Under the pieces are notes generated by a model, which made no database searches, was not told where the DNA came from, and was given only the letters and a program-made list of their open reading frames with translations. Shown piece by piece: positions 1-5,669 of a stretch of 8,604 nucleotides of DNA. The stretch is from Ferrovibrio sp035304305 (GTDB lineage: Bacteria > Pseudomonadota > Alphaproteobacteria > Ferrovibrionales > Ferrovibrionaceae): NCBI RefSeq assembly GCF_035304305.1, contig NZ_DATGQG010000117.1, forward strand, positions 1 through 8,604, in the 5' to 3' direction. Each line of letters opens with the position of its first letter. Positions within the stretch are counted from its first letter, which is position 1. The position numbers and the translations under genes were made by a program.

Positions 1-2
1 TG

Positions 3-914
3 ACCAGCGCGCTGGTGATGCTGCCCTTCATGCTGGGCCTGCTCGTATGGTTCTGGCTGTGGTCATGGCGGCTGGGTTTCGGACTCAGCGCAGGCAACAT
101 GGCCATCGACATCGCGTGGAGCGCGGCACTGCTCATGCTGCTCTATGCCGGCAACCGCTTCGTCTCGGTCGATACCGCCGGCCTTGTCGCCACCGCGCCG
201 CTGCTGGCGCTGGCCTGGCTGCTCGACCGCAGCCGCACGCCCTGGCGCCGGGCGCTGCGACTGGCCGCGCCCTATCTGCTGCTGGGCGTCATCCTGCTCA
301 CCACGCGGCTGATCAAGCCGCTGCAGGCCTGGCTGCAGGGCAGCCTGGTCTTCGCGCCCTATCCCGACATGCCGGCCTTCGCGCTGCCCTATCACGGCGC
401 CAGCATGCTGCTGCTCGCCGCGCTGCTCTACGGCGCCTTCGCCTTGCGCAGCCGGAGCGGCTGGGCGGCGATCCTGCAGCGCAGCTGGCGTGCCGGACGC
501 ATCGCCATGAGCACGACGCTGATCTTCCTCGTGATGGCGCAGCTGATGGGCGGCGCCGGCATTCCCGCCGCGCTGGCCGCCGCATGGCAGTCGGTGGCCG
601 GCGACTACGCCCTGCTCGCCACGCCGGTATTTGCCGCCACCGCCGGCGGACTGACCGGCGGGAATACAGCGTCCAACAGCCTGCTGCTGCCGCTGCAGGC
701 GGCGCTGGCGCATTCGGTCGGCGCCTCGGTGCTGTGGGTCAGCGCGCTGCAGAACGTCACCGGCGCGATGTTCACCTCCTTCGCCCCGGGCAAGCTGGCG
801 CTGGCCTGCGCGTTTGCCGAATGGCGCGGCGGCGAGCGTCAGGCCTACCGCACGGTGCTGCCGCTGGGACTGATCCTGCTGCCGATCGCGCTCGGCGTCG
901 CCGCGCTTCTCTAG
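3..914 (+). CDS. L-lactate permease (LctP) family transporter, C-terminal part, 5' truncated
   Basis: This is an integral inner-membrane carrier, by family a proton-coupled uptake system for lactate, glycolate or a similar 2-hydroxy acid. The reading frame is open to the left edge, so the gene begins outside the window. The GTG at 15 is an internal valine codon, not a supported start. About 303 residues are visible, against roughly 500-560 for the family. Many long hydrophobic stretches are present. The clearest family mark is GGLTGGNTASNSLL followed by a Q, close to the conserved LTGSNTASN segment of LctP proteins. Further on, ALQNVTGAMFTSFAPGKLALA matches the position of the family's second conserved SxxNxxGxxxxxxSPxxxAxA stretch. 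The protein ends with a hydrophobic helix. It is convergent with thiD and shares four bases with it. The true substrate cannot be told from this fragment. Confidence 0.82.
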   Translation, partial: TSALVMLPFMLGLLVWFWLWSWRLGFGLSAGNMAIDIAWSAALLMLLYAGNRFVSVDTAGLVATAPLLALAWLLDRSRTPWRRALRLAAPYLLLGVILLTTRLIKPLQAWLQGSLVFAPYPDMPAFALPYHGASMLLLAALLYGAFALRSRSGWAAILQRSWRAGRIAMSTTLIFLVMAQLMGGAGIPAALAAAWQSVAGDYALLATPVFAATAGGLTGGNTASNSLLLPLQAALAHSVGASVLWVSALQNVTGAMFTSFAPGKLALACAFAEWRGGERQAYRTVLPLGLILLPIALGVAALL

Positions 915-1711
915 CGGCGCTGTACCGTATGCGCGTGATTGAGCGGGCCGTGGCCGTGGCCGAAGCCCGGCGCGGTCTCGATCGCCTTCTGCACATAGGC
1001 GCGTGCCTGCACCACCGCCTGCTTCAGCGGCAGGCCGAAGGCGATCCCCGCCGCGATCGCCGACGCCATGGTGCAGCCGGTGCCATGGGTCGAGGTGGTG
1101 TCGATGCGCGTATTCTCGAAGCGGTCGATCTGCCCCTCATGGGCCAGCAGGTCCACCAGCATCGGGCCTTCGAGATGGCCGCCCTTCAGCAGCACCGCCT
1201 TCGGCCCCTGGCGCAGCAGCCAGGTGGCAGCTGCCGGCATGTCCTGCACGCCGGCGATCTTCAGGCCCGACAGCACTTCCGCCTCGGGCAGGTTCGGCGT
1301 GATCAGCGTGGCGCGGGCAATCAGCTTCTCGCGCAGAGCGGTCGCCGCTTCCGGCACCAGCAGCTTCGCGCCGCCCTTGGCCACCATCACCGGATCCACC
1401 ACCAGCGGCACGTCGGGCGCGTAGCGGGCGAGCGTGTCGGCGACCGCCTCGATGATGTCGGCGCGGTGCAGCATGCCGGTCTTGATCGCGTCGGCGCCGA
1501 TATCCTGCAGCACGACGCGCATCTGGTCGGCCACCACGCCGGCCGGCACGTCGAAGACGTCATGCACGGTGACGGTGTCCTGGATGGTCAGCGCGGTGAT
1601 CGCCGTCATGGCAAAGCCGCCCAGCGCCGTCACCGCCTTGATGTCGGCCTGGATGCCCGCGCCGCCGCCGGAATCCGATCCGGCGATGATGAGAACCCTT
1701 CCCCTGCTCAC
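911..1711 (-). CDS. thiD: Hydroxymethylpyrimidine/phosphomethylpyrimidine kinase
   Basis: ThiD phosphorylates 4-amino-5-hydroxymethyl-2-methylpyrimidine twice, to HMP-P and then HMP-PP, feeding the pyrimidine half into cytosolic thiamine biosynthesis. The 266-residue length is normal for the ribokinase-like ThiD family. Visible motifs are the N-terminal GSDSGGGAGIQADIK (about residues 11-25), VVDPVMVAKGG (104-114), TPNLPEAEVLSG (138-149) and the ATP/anion-hole loop HGTGCTMASA (209-218), with the family's cysteine in GTGC at position 213. The C-terminal GHGHGPLNH is also typical. The start is GTG at 1711; it overlaps the glmM stop as GTGA, so translation is probably coupled to glmM, and only a weak GGAACAGG-like site lies upstream inside glmM. 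The stop shares CTAG with the convergent permease gene, leaving no room for a separate terminator between them. Confidence 0.95.
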   Translation of the reverse strand: MSRGRVLIIAGSDSGGGAGIQADIKAVTALGGFAMTAITALTIQDTVTVHDVFDVPAGVVADQMRVVLQDIGADAIKTGMLHRADIIEAVADTLARYAPDVPLVVDPVMVAKGGAKLLVPEAATALREKLIARATLITPNLPEAEVLSGLKIAGVQDMPAAATWLLRQGPKAVLLKGGHLEGPMLVDLLAHEGQIDRFENTRIDTTSTHGTGCTMASAIAAGIAFGLPLKQAVVQARAYVQKAIETAPGFGHGHGPLNHAHTVQRR

Positions 1712-3054
1712 GCCGCGGCCTGTTCCAGCGCTGTGACGATGTCGCCGACCACGGCCTCGACCAGCTTCCGGTCCTCGCCTTCGGCCATGACGCGGATCAG
1801 CGGCTCGGTGCCCGAGGGGCGGATGACGATGCGGCCGGAGCTGCCCAACGCCTTCTCGGCCGCCGCGATGGCGCTCTGCACGCTCGGCTTGTCCAGCGGC
1901 GCGCCGCCGCTGTGGCGCACGTTGCGCAGCAGCTGCGGGAACGGCGTGAAGCGGCGGCAGAACTCGCTCGCCTTCTTCCCTGATTCCACCAGCGCCGCCA
2001 TCACCTGCAGGCCGGCGATCAGGCCGTCGCCGGTGGTGGCGAAATCCGACAGGATGATATGGCCCGACTGCTCGCCGCCGAGATTGAAGCCTTCCTCGCG
2101 CATGGCTTCCAGCACGTAGCGGTCGCCGACCTTGGTGCGCTTCAGTTCGATGCCGAGATTGTTGACGAAACGCTCGAGCCCGAGATTCGACATCACGGTG
2201 GCGGCCATGCCCTTGCGCGGCAGGCGGCCCTGTTCGAGCCAGCTTTCCGCAATCACCGCCATCAGCTGGTCACCGTCGATCACCGCGCCGCGCTCGTCCA
2301 CCATGACGAGGCGGTCGGCATCGCCATCCAGCGCCAGGCCGAGATCGGCGCCATGCGAGATCACCGCCGCCTGCAGCAGGTCGGGATGGGTCGAGCCGCA
2401 TTGCCGGTTGATGTTGAAGCCGTCGGGATGCACGCCGATGGGAATGACCTCGGCCTCCAGCTCCCACAGAACGGTGGGCGCGACCTTGTAGGCGGCACCG
2501 TTGGCGCAGTCGACGACCACCTTGAGGCCCTTCAGGGTCTTGCCCTTCGGCAGAGTCGCCTTGGCGAATTCGATGTAGCGGCCGTCGGCGTCATCGAGGC
2601 GCTTGGCGCGGCCGAGCTTCTCCGGCGCGGCAAGCGTGGGCGCCGCGTCGCCGGTGATCATCGCCTCGATCTCGCGCTCGGCCTGGTCGGAGAGCTTGTA
2701 GCCGTCGGGACCGAACAGCTTGATGCCGTTGTCGTGGAAGGGATTGTGCGAGGCGGAGATCATCACGCCCAGATCGCAGCGCAGCGCGCGGGTCAGCATC
2801 GCCACCGCCGGCGTCGGCATCGGGCCGACGAGGAAGACATCCATGCCCACCGCGGTGAAGCCCGCCACCAGGGCCGGCTCGAGCATATAGCCCGACAGCC
2901 GCGTATCCTTGCCGATCAGCACGCGATGGCGATGGTCGCCGCGGGTGAAGAAGGCGCCGGCCGCCATGCCGACGCGCAGGGCCGTGGCCGGCGTCATCGG
3001 CTCGGTATTGGCCAGCCCGCGGATGCCGTCGGTGCCGAAGAATTTGCGTCCCAT
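1708..3054 (-). CDS. glmM: Phosphoglucosamine mutase
   Basis: GlmM converts glucosamine-6-phosphate to glucosamine-1-phosphate, a cytosolic step toward UDP-N-acetylglucosamine for peptidoglycan and lipopolysaccharide. The 448 residues match the usual length (about 445-450). The start MGRKFFGTDGIRG is the classical N-terminus. The catalytic phosphoserine lies in ISASHNP with Ser at 102, the same position as in E. coli GlmM. The Mg-binding loop DGDADR spans 243-248, the sugar-binding GGEQSGHI sits at about 326-333, and the C-terminal phosphate-binding RPSGTEPLIRVM is at 412-423. All key residues look intact. It lies 238 bases downstream of folP and overlaps thiD by four bases. The ribosome-binding site is weak (GAG about 8 bases before the ATG). 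A candidate promoter lies just upstream, so glmM-thiD may be expressed independently of folP. Confidence 0.97.
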   Translation of the reverse strand: MGRKFFGTDGIRGLANTEPMTPATALRVGMAAGAFFTRGDHRHRVLIGKDTRLSGYMLEPALVAGFTAVGMDVFLVGPMPTPAVAMLTRALRCDLGVMISASHNPFHDNGIKLFGPDGYKLSDQAEREIEAMITGDAAPTLAAPEKLGRAKRLDDADGRYIEFAKATLPKGKTLKGLKVVVDCANGAAYKVAPTVLWELEAEVIPIGVHPDGFNINRQCGSTHPDLLQAAVISHGADLGLALDGDADRLVMVDERGAVIDGDQLMAVIAESWLEQGRLPRKGMAATVMSNLGLERFVNNLGIELKRTKVGDRYVLEAMREEGFNLGGEQSGHIILSDFATTGDGLIAGLQVMAALVESGKKASEFCRRFTPFPQLLRNVRHSGGAPLDKPSVQSAIAAAEKALGSSGRIVIRPSGTEPLIRVMAEGEDRKLVEAVVGDIVTALEQAAA

Positions 3055-3089
3055 GCGACTCGAAATCCGTACTGGGGAAATCCGGCCGG

Positions 3090-3116
3090 ACTATGCCACA
3101 GAAAGCCGCCCGGCAA
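3090..3116 (-). promoter_or_regulatory. Candidate sigma70-type promoter for glmM-thiD
   Basis: Reading the minus strand, TTGCCG (3116-3111) is followed after 15 bases by CATAGT (3095-3090), each matching consensus at four of six positions. Taking TTTGCC one base further out gives a 16-base spacer. The predicted start would be near 3083, giving a leader of about 29 bases to the glmM ATG at 3054. The match is modest and the spacing short, so this is an inference only. Confidence 0.32.
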
Positions 3117-3192
3117 AAACCCGCGGCAGCCGGAATCGCCGCGGAGAATCCGGCTTTGTTACGAGTCGTTACAGAAGCCCTGAAGTCCGTCC

Positions 3193-3213
3193 CCCTTGCG
3201 CGAAGCGCGAGGG
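3193..3213. repeat. REP-like hairpin in the folP-glmM gap
   Basis: CCCTTGCGC and GCGCGAGGG pair around a GAA loop in a nine-pair stem with one G-T pair. No T-run follows on either strand, so it does not look like an intrinsic terminator. The short GC-rich stem in an intergenic gap resembles dispersed REP-type elements of alphaproteobacteria, but copy number cannot be judged from this window. Confidence 0.5.
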
Positions 3214-3243
3214 TCCATTGCCCTGCCCGCGCGGGCCGATGGA
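3214..3243. repeat. Second hairpin with perfect 12-bp palindrome
   Basis: The perfect palindrome GCCCGCGCGGGC (3225-3236) is enclosed by a second inverted repeat, TCCATTG (3214-3220) against CGATGGA (3237-3243), with a four-base bulge on one side. It directly abuts the hairpin at 3193-3213. The tandem pair could slow or protect the folP transcript end, or be a REP-like unit. No T-run follows it. Confidence 0.5.
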
Positions 3244-3292
3244 GGGAATACGTCTCGGCTGGCACCCAGGGTGACGATCTTTGGGGTGACGG

Positions 3293-4219
3293 CTATGGAG
3301 AGGTATCCCCCGCGATCCCGCGCCAGACACGGAGCGCCTGCACGGTTTCGGGCACGTCGTGGACGCGCAGGATATGGGCGCCCTGCTGCACGGCCCGGAG
3401 GCCCGCGGCCAGCGAGCCGGCGACGCGGCGGGCGGGATCGCGCTCGCCCGTCAGCGCGCCGATCATCGACTTGCGCGACACGCCGACCAGCAGCGCGCAT
3501 CCCAGGTTCCGCAGCGCCGCGAGCCCGTCGCGCAGCAGGGCGAGATTGTGCTCCAGCGTCTTGCCGAAGCCGATGCCGGGATCGAGGATGATACGTTGGC
3601 GCGCAATCCCCGCCGCCTCGCAGGCTTTGATGCGGCCGGCGAGATAGTCATGCACCTCGGCCACCACGTCGTCGTAGCGCGGCGCCACCTGCATGGTCTG
3701 CGGGTCGCCCTGCTTGTGCATCAGCACCACGGGGCATTGCGCCCCGGCCACCGCCGCGAGGCTGCCGGGATCGTCTTCCAGGGCGGAGATGTCGTTGATG
3801 ATGGCGGCGCCGGCCTGCAGCGCCGCGCGCATGGTGGCGGCGTGGCGCGTGTCCACCGAGACGGGAATGGCGAGATCGCGCAGGCCCTCCAGCACCGGCA
3901 GCAGGCGGGCGATTTCCTCGTCTGCGCTCACCGGCTGCGCGCCGGGGCGGGTCGATTCCGCGCCGAGATCGATCAGGTCGGCGCCGTCGGCCACCATCTG
4001 CCGCGCGCGGGCGATGGCGGCCTGCGCGTCGGTATTCAGTCCGTCGCCGGAGAAACTGTCGGCGGTGACATTGACGATGCCCATCACATAGGGCCGCGAC
4101 CAGTCGAGCCGGCCATGCGCCGCACGGTCGCCCGCCCCGCCCCGCCAGGCGAGCGGCGCCGGGCCGCCTGCATTGCGGGCAGCGCCGGCCCGGGAATCGT
4201 CACTGCATAACACTGTCAT
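3293..4219 (-). CDS. folP: Dihydropteroate synthase
   Basis: FolP condenses p-aminobenzoate with hydroxymethyl-dihydropterin diphosphate to give dihydropteroate, in cytosolic folate synthesis; it is the sulfonamide target. The TIM-barrel signatures are in order: MGIVNVTADSFS (46-57), IDLGAESTRPGA (83-94), VSVDTRH (120-126), INDIS (141-145), LMHKQGDPQTMQ (166-177), LDPGIGFGKT (212-221), GVSRKSMIG (246-254) and RVHDV near 285-289. The 308 residues exceed the usual 270-285 because of an Ala/Gly/Arg-rich N-terminus: 45 residues precede the MGIVNVT motif, about twice E. coli. ATG at 4219 is preceded by AGGGCAGG. The only other start codon before the motif is GTG at 4213, apart from a GTG immediately before it. 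The loop after DSFS reads GDG where E. coli has DGG. The gene points toward glmM, as in the common ftsH-folP-glmM order, but ftsH is not adjacent here. Confidence 0.96.
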   Translation of the reverse strand: MTVLCSDDSRAGAARNAGGPAPLAWRGGAGDRAAHGRLDWSRPYVMGIVNVTADSFSGDGLNTDAQAAIARARQMVADGADLIDLGAESTRPGAQPVSADEEIARLLPVLEGLRDLAIPVSVDTRHAATMRAALQAGAAIINDISALEDDPGSLAAVAGAQCPVVLMHKQGDPQTMQVAPRYDDVVAEVHDYLAGRIKACEAAGIARQRIILDPGIGFGKTLEHNLALLRDGLAALRNLGCALLVGVSRKSMIGALTGERDPARRVAGSLAAGLRAVQQGAHILRVHDVPETVQALRVWRGIAGDTSP

Positions 4220-4270
4220 CGCCTGCCCTGCCCGCGCCGCCCTCGGCCTCCTGCCGGGACTGCCTGTTCC

Positions 4271-4410
4271 GCTTCACTGCGGTTCGCCGGAGTCCGCTGC
4301 GGCCCGCTGGTGCCCACTGGAGCCCGCCAGAGTCCACTGGCGCCCGCTGGTGCCCGCTACGGACCGCTGGAGTCCACTTCGGACCGTCGGAGTCCGTTCC
4401 GCACCATCCG
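4271..4410. repeat. Degenerate 10-bp tandem repeat array (about 12-14 units)
   Basis: From 4281 to 4400 twelve consecutive 10-base units align without any indel to the consensus NGYCCRCTGS. Position 2 is G and position 5 is C in all twelve, position 4 is C in eleven, position 7 is C in ten, and position 6 is G or A in all. Units on either side (4271-4280, 4401-4410) match more weakly, so the array fades at both ends. The 14-base word GCCCGCTGGTGCCC occurs at 4302 and 4342. The last units also form two GGAC-N7-GTCC dyads at 4361-4375 and 4381-4395, exactly 20 bases apart. A period of 10 is not a codon multiple but is close to one DNA helical turn. Confidence 0.85.
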
Positions 4411-4423
4411 CCCGAGGCAACTG

Positions 4424-4456
4424 CATACCATCGCATGAGACACATACCATCGTATG
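4424..4456. repeat. Paired near-palindromic sites at 19-bp spacing
   Basis: CATACCATCGCATG (4424-4437) and CATACCATCGTATG (4443-4456) share 13 of 14 bases. The second is a dyad CATAC-N4-GTATG and the first has one mismatch in that dyad. The spacing of 19 bases is near two helical turns. They lie between the 10-bp array and the exporter, and could be an operator pair for a regulator of folP or the exporter. No regulator gene is adjacent, so function is unknown. Confidence 0.5.
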
Positions 4457-4588
4457 GCGCCCTGTATGACGGAGAGCCCCGCTCCATTGTTCCTATCATG
4501 TTCTCACAGCCGAAGCAACCCCTTTGTGCCCGCCGCCGGGCCCGCTAACGTCGGCGCAGCAGGAACCCATCGCAGGCGGAGGCCGCCC

Positions 4589-5203
4589 ATGACAGTCGAA
4601 TTCCTGGTCATCGCGCTGGTGGTGATCGCGACGCCGGGCACCGGCATGATCTACACCGTGGCGGCCGGCCTGACCCGCGGCGCGCGCGCCAGCCTCGTCG
4701 CCGCCTTCGGCTGCACCCTCGGCATCGTGCCGCACATGCTGGCGGCGATCACCGGCCTCGCCGCGCTGCTGCATGCCAGCGCGCTGCTGTTCGACGCCGT
4801 GAAATATGCCGGCGTTGCCTATCTCGTCTGGATGGCGTGGCAGACCTGGAACGACCGCGGCAGCCTCAGCCTCACCGGCAGGGGGCCGCGGAAATCATCG
4901 GCGATGCAGGTGACCGCCGAGGCCGTGGTGATCAACCTGCTCAACCCGAAACTCTCGATCTTCTTCTTCGCCTTCCTGCCGCAGTTCATCAGCCGCGACG
5001 CGCCCGACGCGCTGGCGCAGATGCTGGGCCTCAGCGGCGTGTTCATGGCAATGACGCTCGGCGTCTTCGCGCTCTACGGCCTGTTCGCCGCCGCCGTGCG
5101 CGACCACGTGATCAGCCGCCCGACCGTGCTGCTATGGATGCGCCGGAGCTTCGCCGCGGCCTTCGTGGCGCTGGGCGCGAAGCTGGCGGTGGCGGAGCGG
5201 TGA
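4589..5203 (+). CDS. LysE/RhtB family amino-acid exporter
   Basis: An inner-membrane exporter of the LysE/RhtB superfamily, which pumps out amino acids such as threonine, homoserine lactone or lysine, or related metabolites. The start chosen is ATG 4589, six bases after the good ribosome-binding site AGGCGGAGG (4574-4582). It gives 204 residues, the usual length. A longer in-frame reading from 4454 would add an unlikely soluble tail. The N-terminal helix ends in ATPGTGMIYT (14-23), the family's conserved TPG motif, followed by GLTRGARASLVAAFGCTLG (27-45). The central NLLNPKLSIFFFAFLPQF (116-133) is the other strong signature. About six membrane segments are apparent, with a short basic loop at 89-103. 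It is divergent from folP and is followed by an AT-rich gap. The substrate cannot be assigned. Confidence 0.92.
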   Translation: MTVEFLVIALVVIATPGTGMIYTVAAGLTRGARASLVAAFGCTLGIVPHMLAAITGLAALLHASALLFDAVKYAGVAYLVWMAWQTWNDRGSLSLTGRGPRKSSAMQVTAEAVVINLLNPKLSIFFFAFLPQFISRDAPDALAQMLGLSGVFMAMTLGVFALYGLFAAAVRDHVISRPTVLLWMRRSFAAAFVALGAKLAVAER

Positions 5204-5223
5204 AAATTAGGCGAACACACCCA

Positions 5224-5251
5224 CTGAGAATGGCCTGGCTTTCTTTCTCAG
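5224..5251. repeat. Inverted repeat CTGAGAA-N14-TTCTCAG after the exporter gene
   Basis: A perfect seven-base inverted repeat begins 21 bases after the exporter stop codon. It could form a 3'-end stem-loop on the exporter mRNA, but it is AT-containing, has a 14-base loop and no T-run downstream, so it is not a standard intrinsic terminator. It marks the start of the AT-rich segment that leads into the toxin-antitoxin genes. Confidence 0.4.
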
Positions 5252-5330
5252 CATGATTGTTAGCCATTTCAAAATATCTCAACACGACACTCAAATCAGG
5301 CCCAGAGGCATGATCGTTTCAAAACAAAGA

Positions 5331-5353
5331 ATTATGGCACTTGAAACCATAAT
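5331..5353. promoter_or_regulatory. Toxin-antitoxin operator 1 (ATTATGG-N9-CCATAAT)
   Basis: A perfect dyad of seven bases per arm around a nine-base spacer. The spacer ends in the predicted -35 TTGAAA (5341-5346), so a bound repressor would block RNA polymerase. The same arms and spacer length recur at 5358-5380. The likely binder is the winged-helix antitoxin encoded just downstream, since such antitoxins usually autorepress. Confidence 0.65.
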
Positions 5354-5370
5354 CTAGCCTATGGCATAAT
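5341..5370 (+). promoter_or_regulatory. Predicted toxin-antitoxin promoter, probably leaderless
   Basis: TTGAAA (5341-5346) and CATAAT (5365-5370) are separated by 18 bases, each close to sigma70 consensus (five of six at -10). The expected start, about seven bases past the -10, falls at 5377-5378, one or two bases before the toxin ATG at 5379. No purine-rich ribosome-binding site precedes that ATG, which agrees with a leaderless message. Confidence 0.6.
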
Positions 5371-5380
5371 ATACCATAAT
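5358..5380. promoter_or_regulatory. Toxin-antitoxin operator 2 (TATGG-N9-CCATA)
   Basis: CCTATGG-N9-CCATAAT repeats the architecture of operator 1, with five-base perfect arms TATGG/CCATA (5360-5364, 5374-5378). The nine-base centre CATAATATA is itself nearly symmetric and includes the -10. The right arm runs into the first two bases of the toxin start codon. The centres of the two operators are 27 bases apart. Confidence 0.62.
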
Positions 5381-5669
5381 GACATCCGCGACCCGCATCT
5401 ACTATGCGAAATACACGACGGATGACGGCGCCATCATCGAGATCGTCGTCTGGGCGGTTCCGGCACCCGTGCCAGGCTCCCAGCATCGCTTCAAATACCG
5501 GCTGTTCTATGGCCGGCCTGGAGAGCGGATCGTCGGCTACGATAACGAACGCGGCAAGGGCGACCACAGGCATATCCGCGGCCGTGAAATGGCCTACCGT
5601 TTTACGAGCTGGGAGAAGCTGATCGATGATTTTCTGGCGGATGTCGCCAAGGCAGGAGGTTTGCCATGA
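5379..5669 (+). CDS. TumE-family toxin (DUF6516-like)
   Basis: A 96-residue soluble protein resembling the TumE/DUF6516 family of small toxins encoded directly before a winged-helix antitoxin. Features I associate with that family are E21-IVVW (acidic residue then tryptophan), HRFKYRLFYG (36-45), RIVGYDNERGKGDHRHI (50-66) and a C-terminal AYRFTSWEKLIDDF helix. The YDNERGKGDHRH stretch, rich in conserved charged residues and histidines, is the most likely active region; the biochemical target is not known to me. The ATG at 5379 has no ribosome-binding site and lies at the predicted transcription start. The stop overlaps the next gene as ATGA. Toxin-first order and autoregulatory operators upstream fit a type II toxin-antitoxin operon. 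The upstream DNA is distinctly AT-rich compared with neighbours, suggesting acquisition. Confidence 0.8.
   Translation: MTSATRIYYAKYTTDDGAIIEIVVWAVPAPVPGSQHRFKYRLFYGRPGERIVGYDNERGKGDHRHIRGREMAYRFTSWEKLIDDFLADVAKAGGLP
5654..5660 (+). promoter_or_regulatory. Strong ribosome-binding site for the antitoxin
   Basis: AGGAGGT, a near-complete anti-16S match, lies five bases before the antitoxin ATG (5666) and inside the toxin gene's end. It contrasts with the absence of any such site before the toxin, so antitoxin translation should exceed toxin translation from the same mRNA. Confidence 0.8.

Larger units (their letters stand above)
4220..4588. other. Divergent folP / exporter intergenic region, non-coding
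   Basis: This 369-base stretch separates the folP start (minus) from the exporter start (plus) and should hold both promoters. It contains the 10-bp tandem array (4271-4410), the paired near-palindromes (4424-4456) and about 130 bases before the exporter with no clear structure. Several frames stay open across it because it is GC-rich and repetitive, but none has a good start site or a recognisable product. A TATCAT at 4494-4499 resembles a -10 element, but I find no -35 at the right distance. Confidence 0.6.

Noticed and set aside
2059..3183. 374-residue plus-strand open frame opposite glmM, and a 690-residue one over 47-2119
   Set aside because: These are opposite-strand or shifted-frame shadows of confident genes; the translations are rich in His, Arg, Ala and Gln with no domain pattern, typical of GC-rich codon-bias artefacts.
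3093..3292. Possible small plus-strand gene in the folP-glmM gap
   Set aside because: No ribosome-binding site, it runs through hairpins and into folP antisense, and has no recognisable product.
4305..4352. Chi-like GCTGGTG words in the array
   Set aside because: They match seven of eight bases of the E. coli Chi sequence, but alphaproteobacteria commonly use AddAB with other sites, and the words simply follow from the repeat consensus.
4271..4410. CRISPR-like array
   Set aside because: The units are only 10 bases, contiguous, degenerate and without spacers.
4200..4499. 99-residue minus-strand reading frame covering the repeat array and overlapping the folP start
   Set aside because: Its middle is only the translation of the 10-bp array, the start has no convincing ribosome-binding site, and no family resemblance is seen. 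An open frame in GC-rich repetitive DNA is expected by chance.
4487..4515. Possible exporter promoter TTGTTC or TATCAT
   Set aside because: Neither hexamer has a partner at 16-18 bases, so a promoter call is not supported.
4454..4588. Longer in-frame start for the exporter at 4454
   Set aside because: It would add 45 non-hydrophobic residues not found in LysE/RhtB proteins, while ATG 4589 has a strong ribosome-binding site and gives the family length.
5316..5347. Inverted repeat GTTTCAA-N18-TTGAAAC upstream of the toxin gene
   Set aside because: Its right arm is just the -35 region and one flanking base in AT-rich DNA; the spacing is wide and there is no second copy, so chance is likely.
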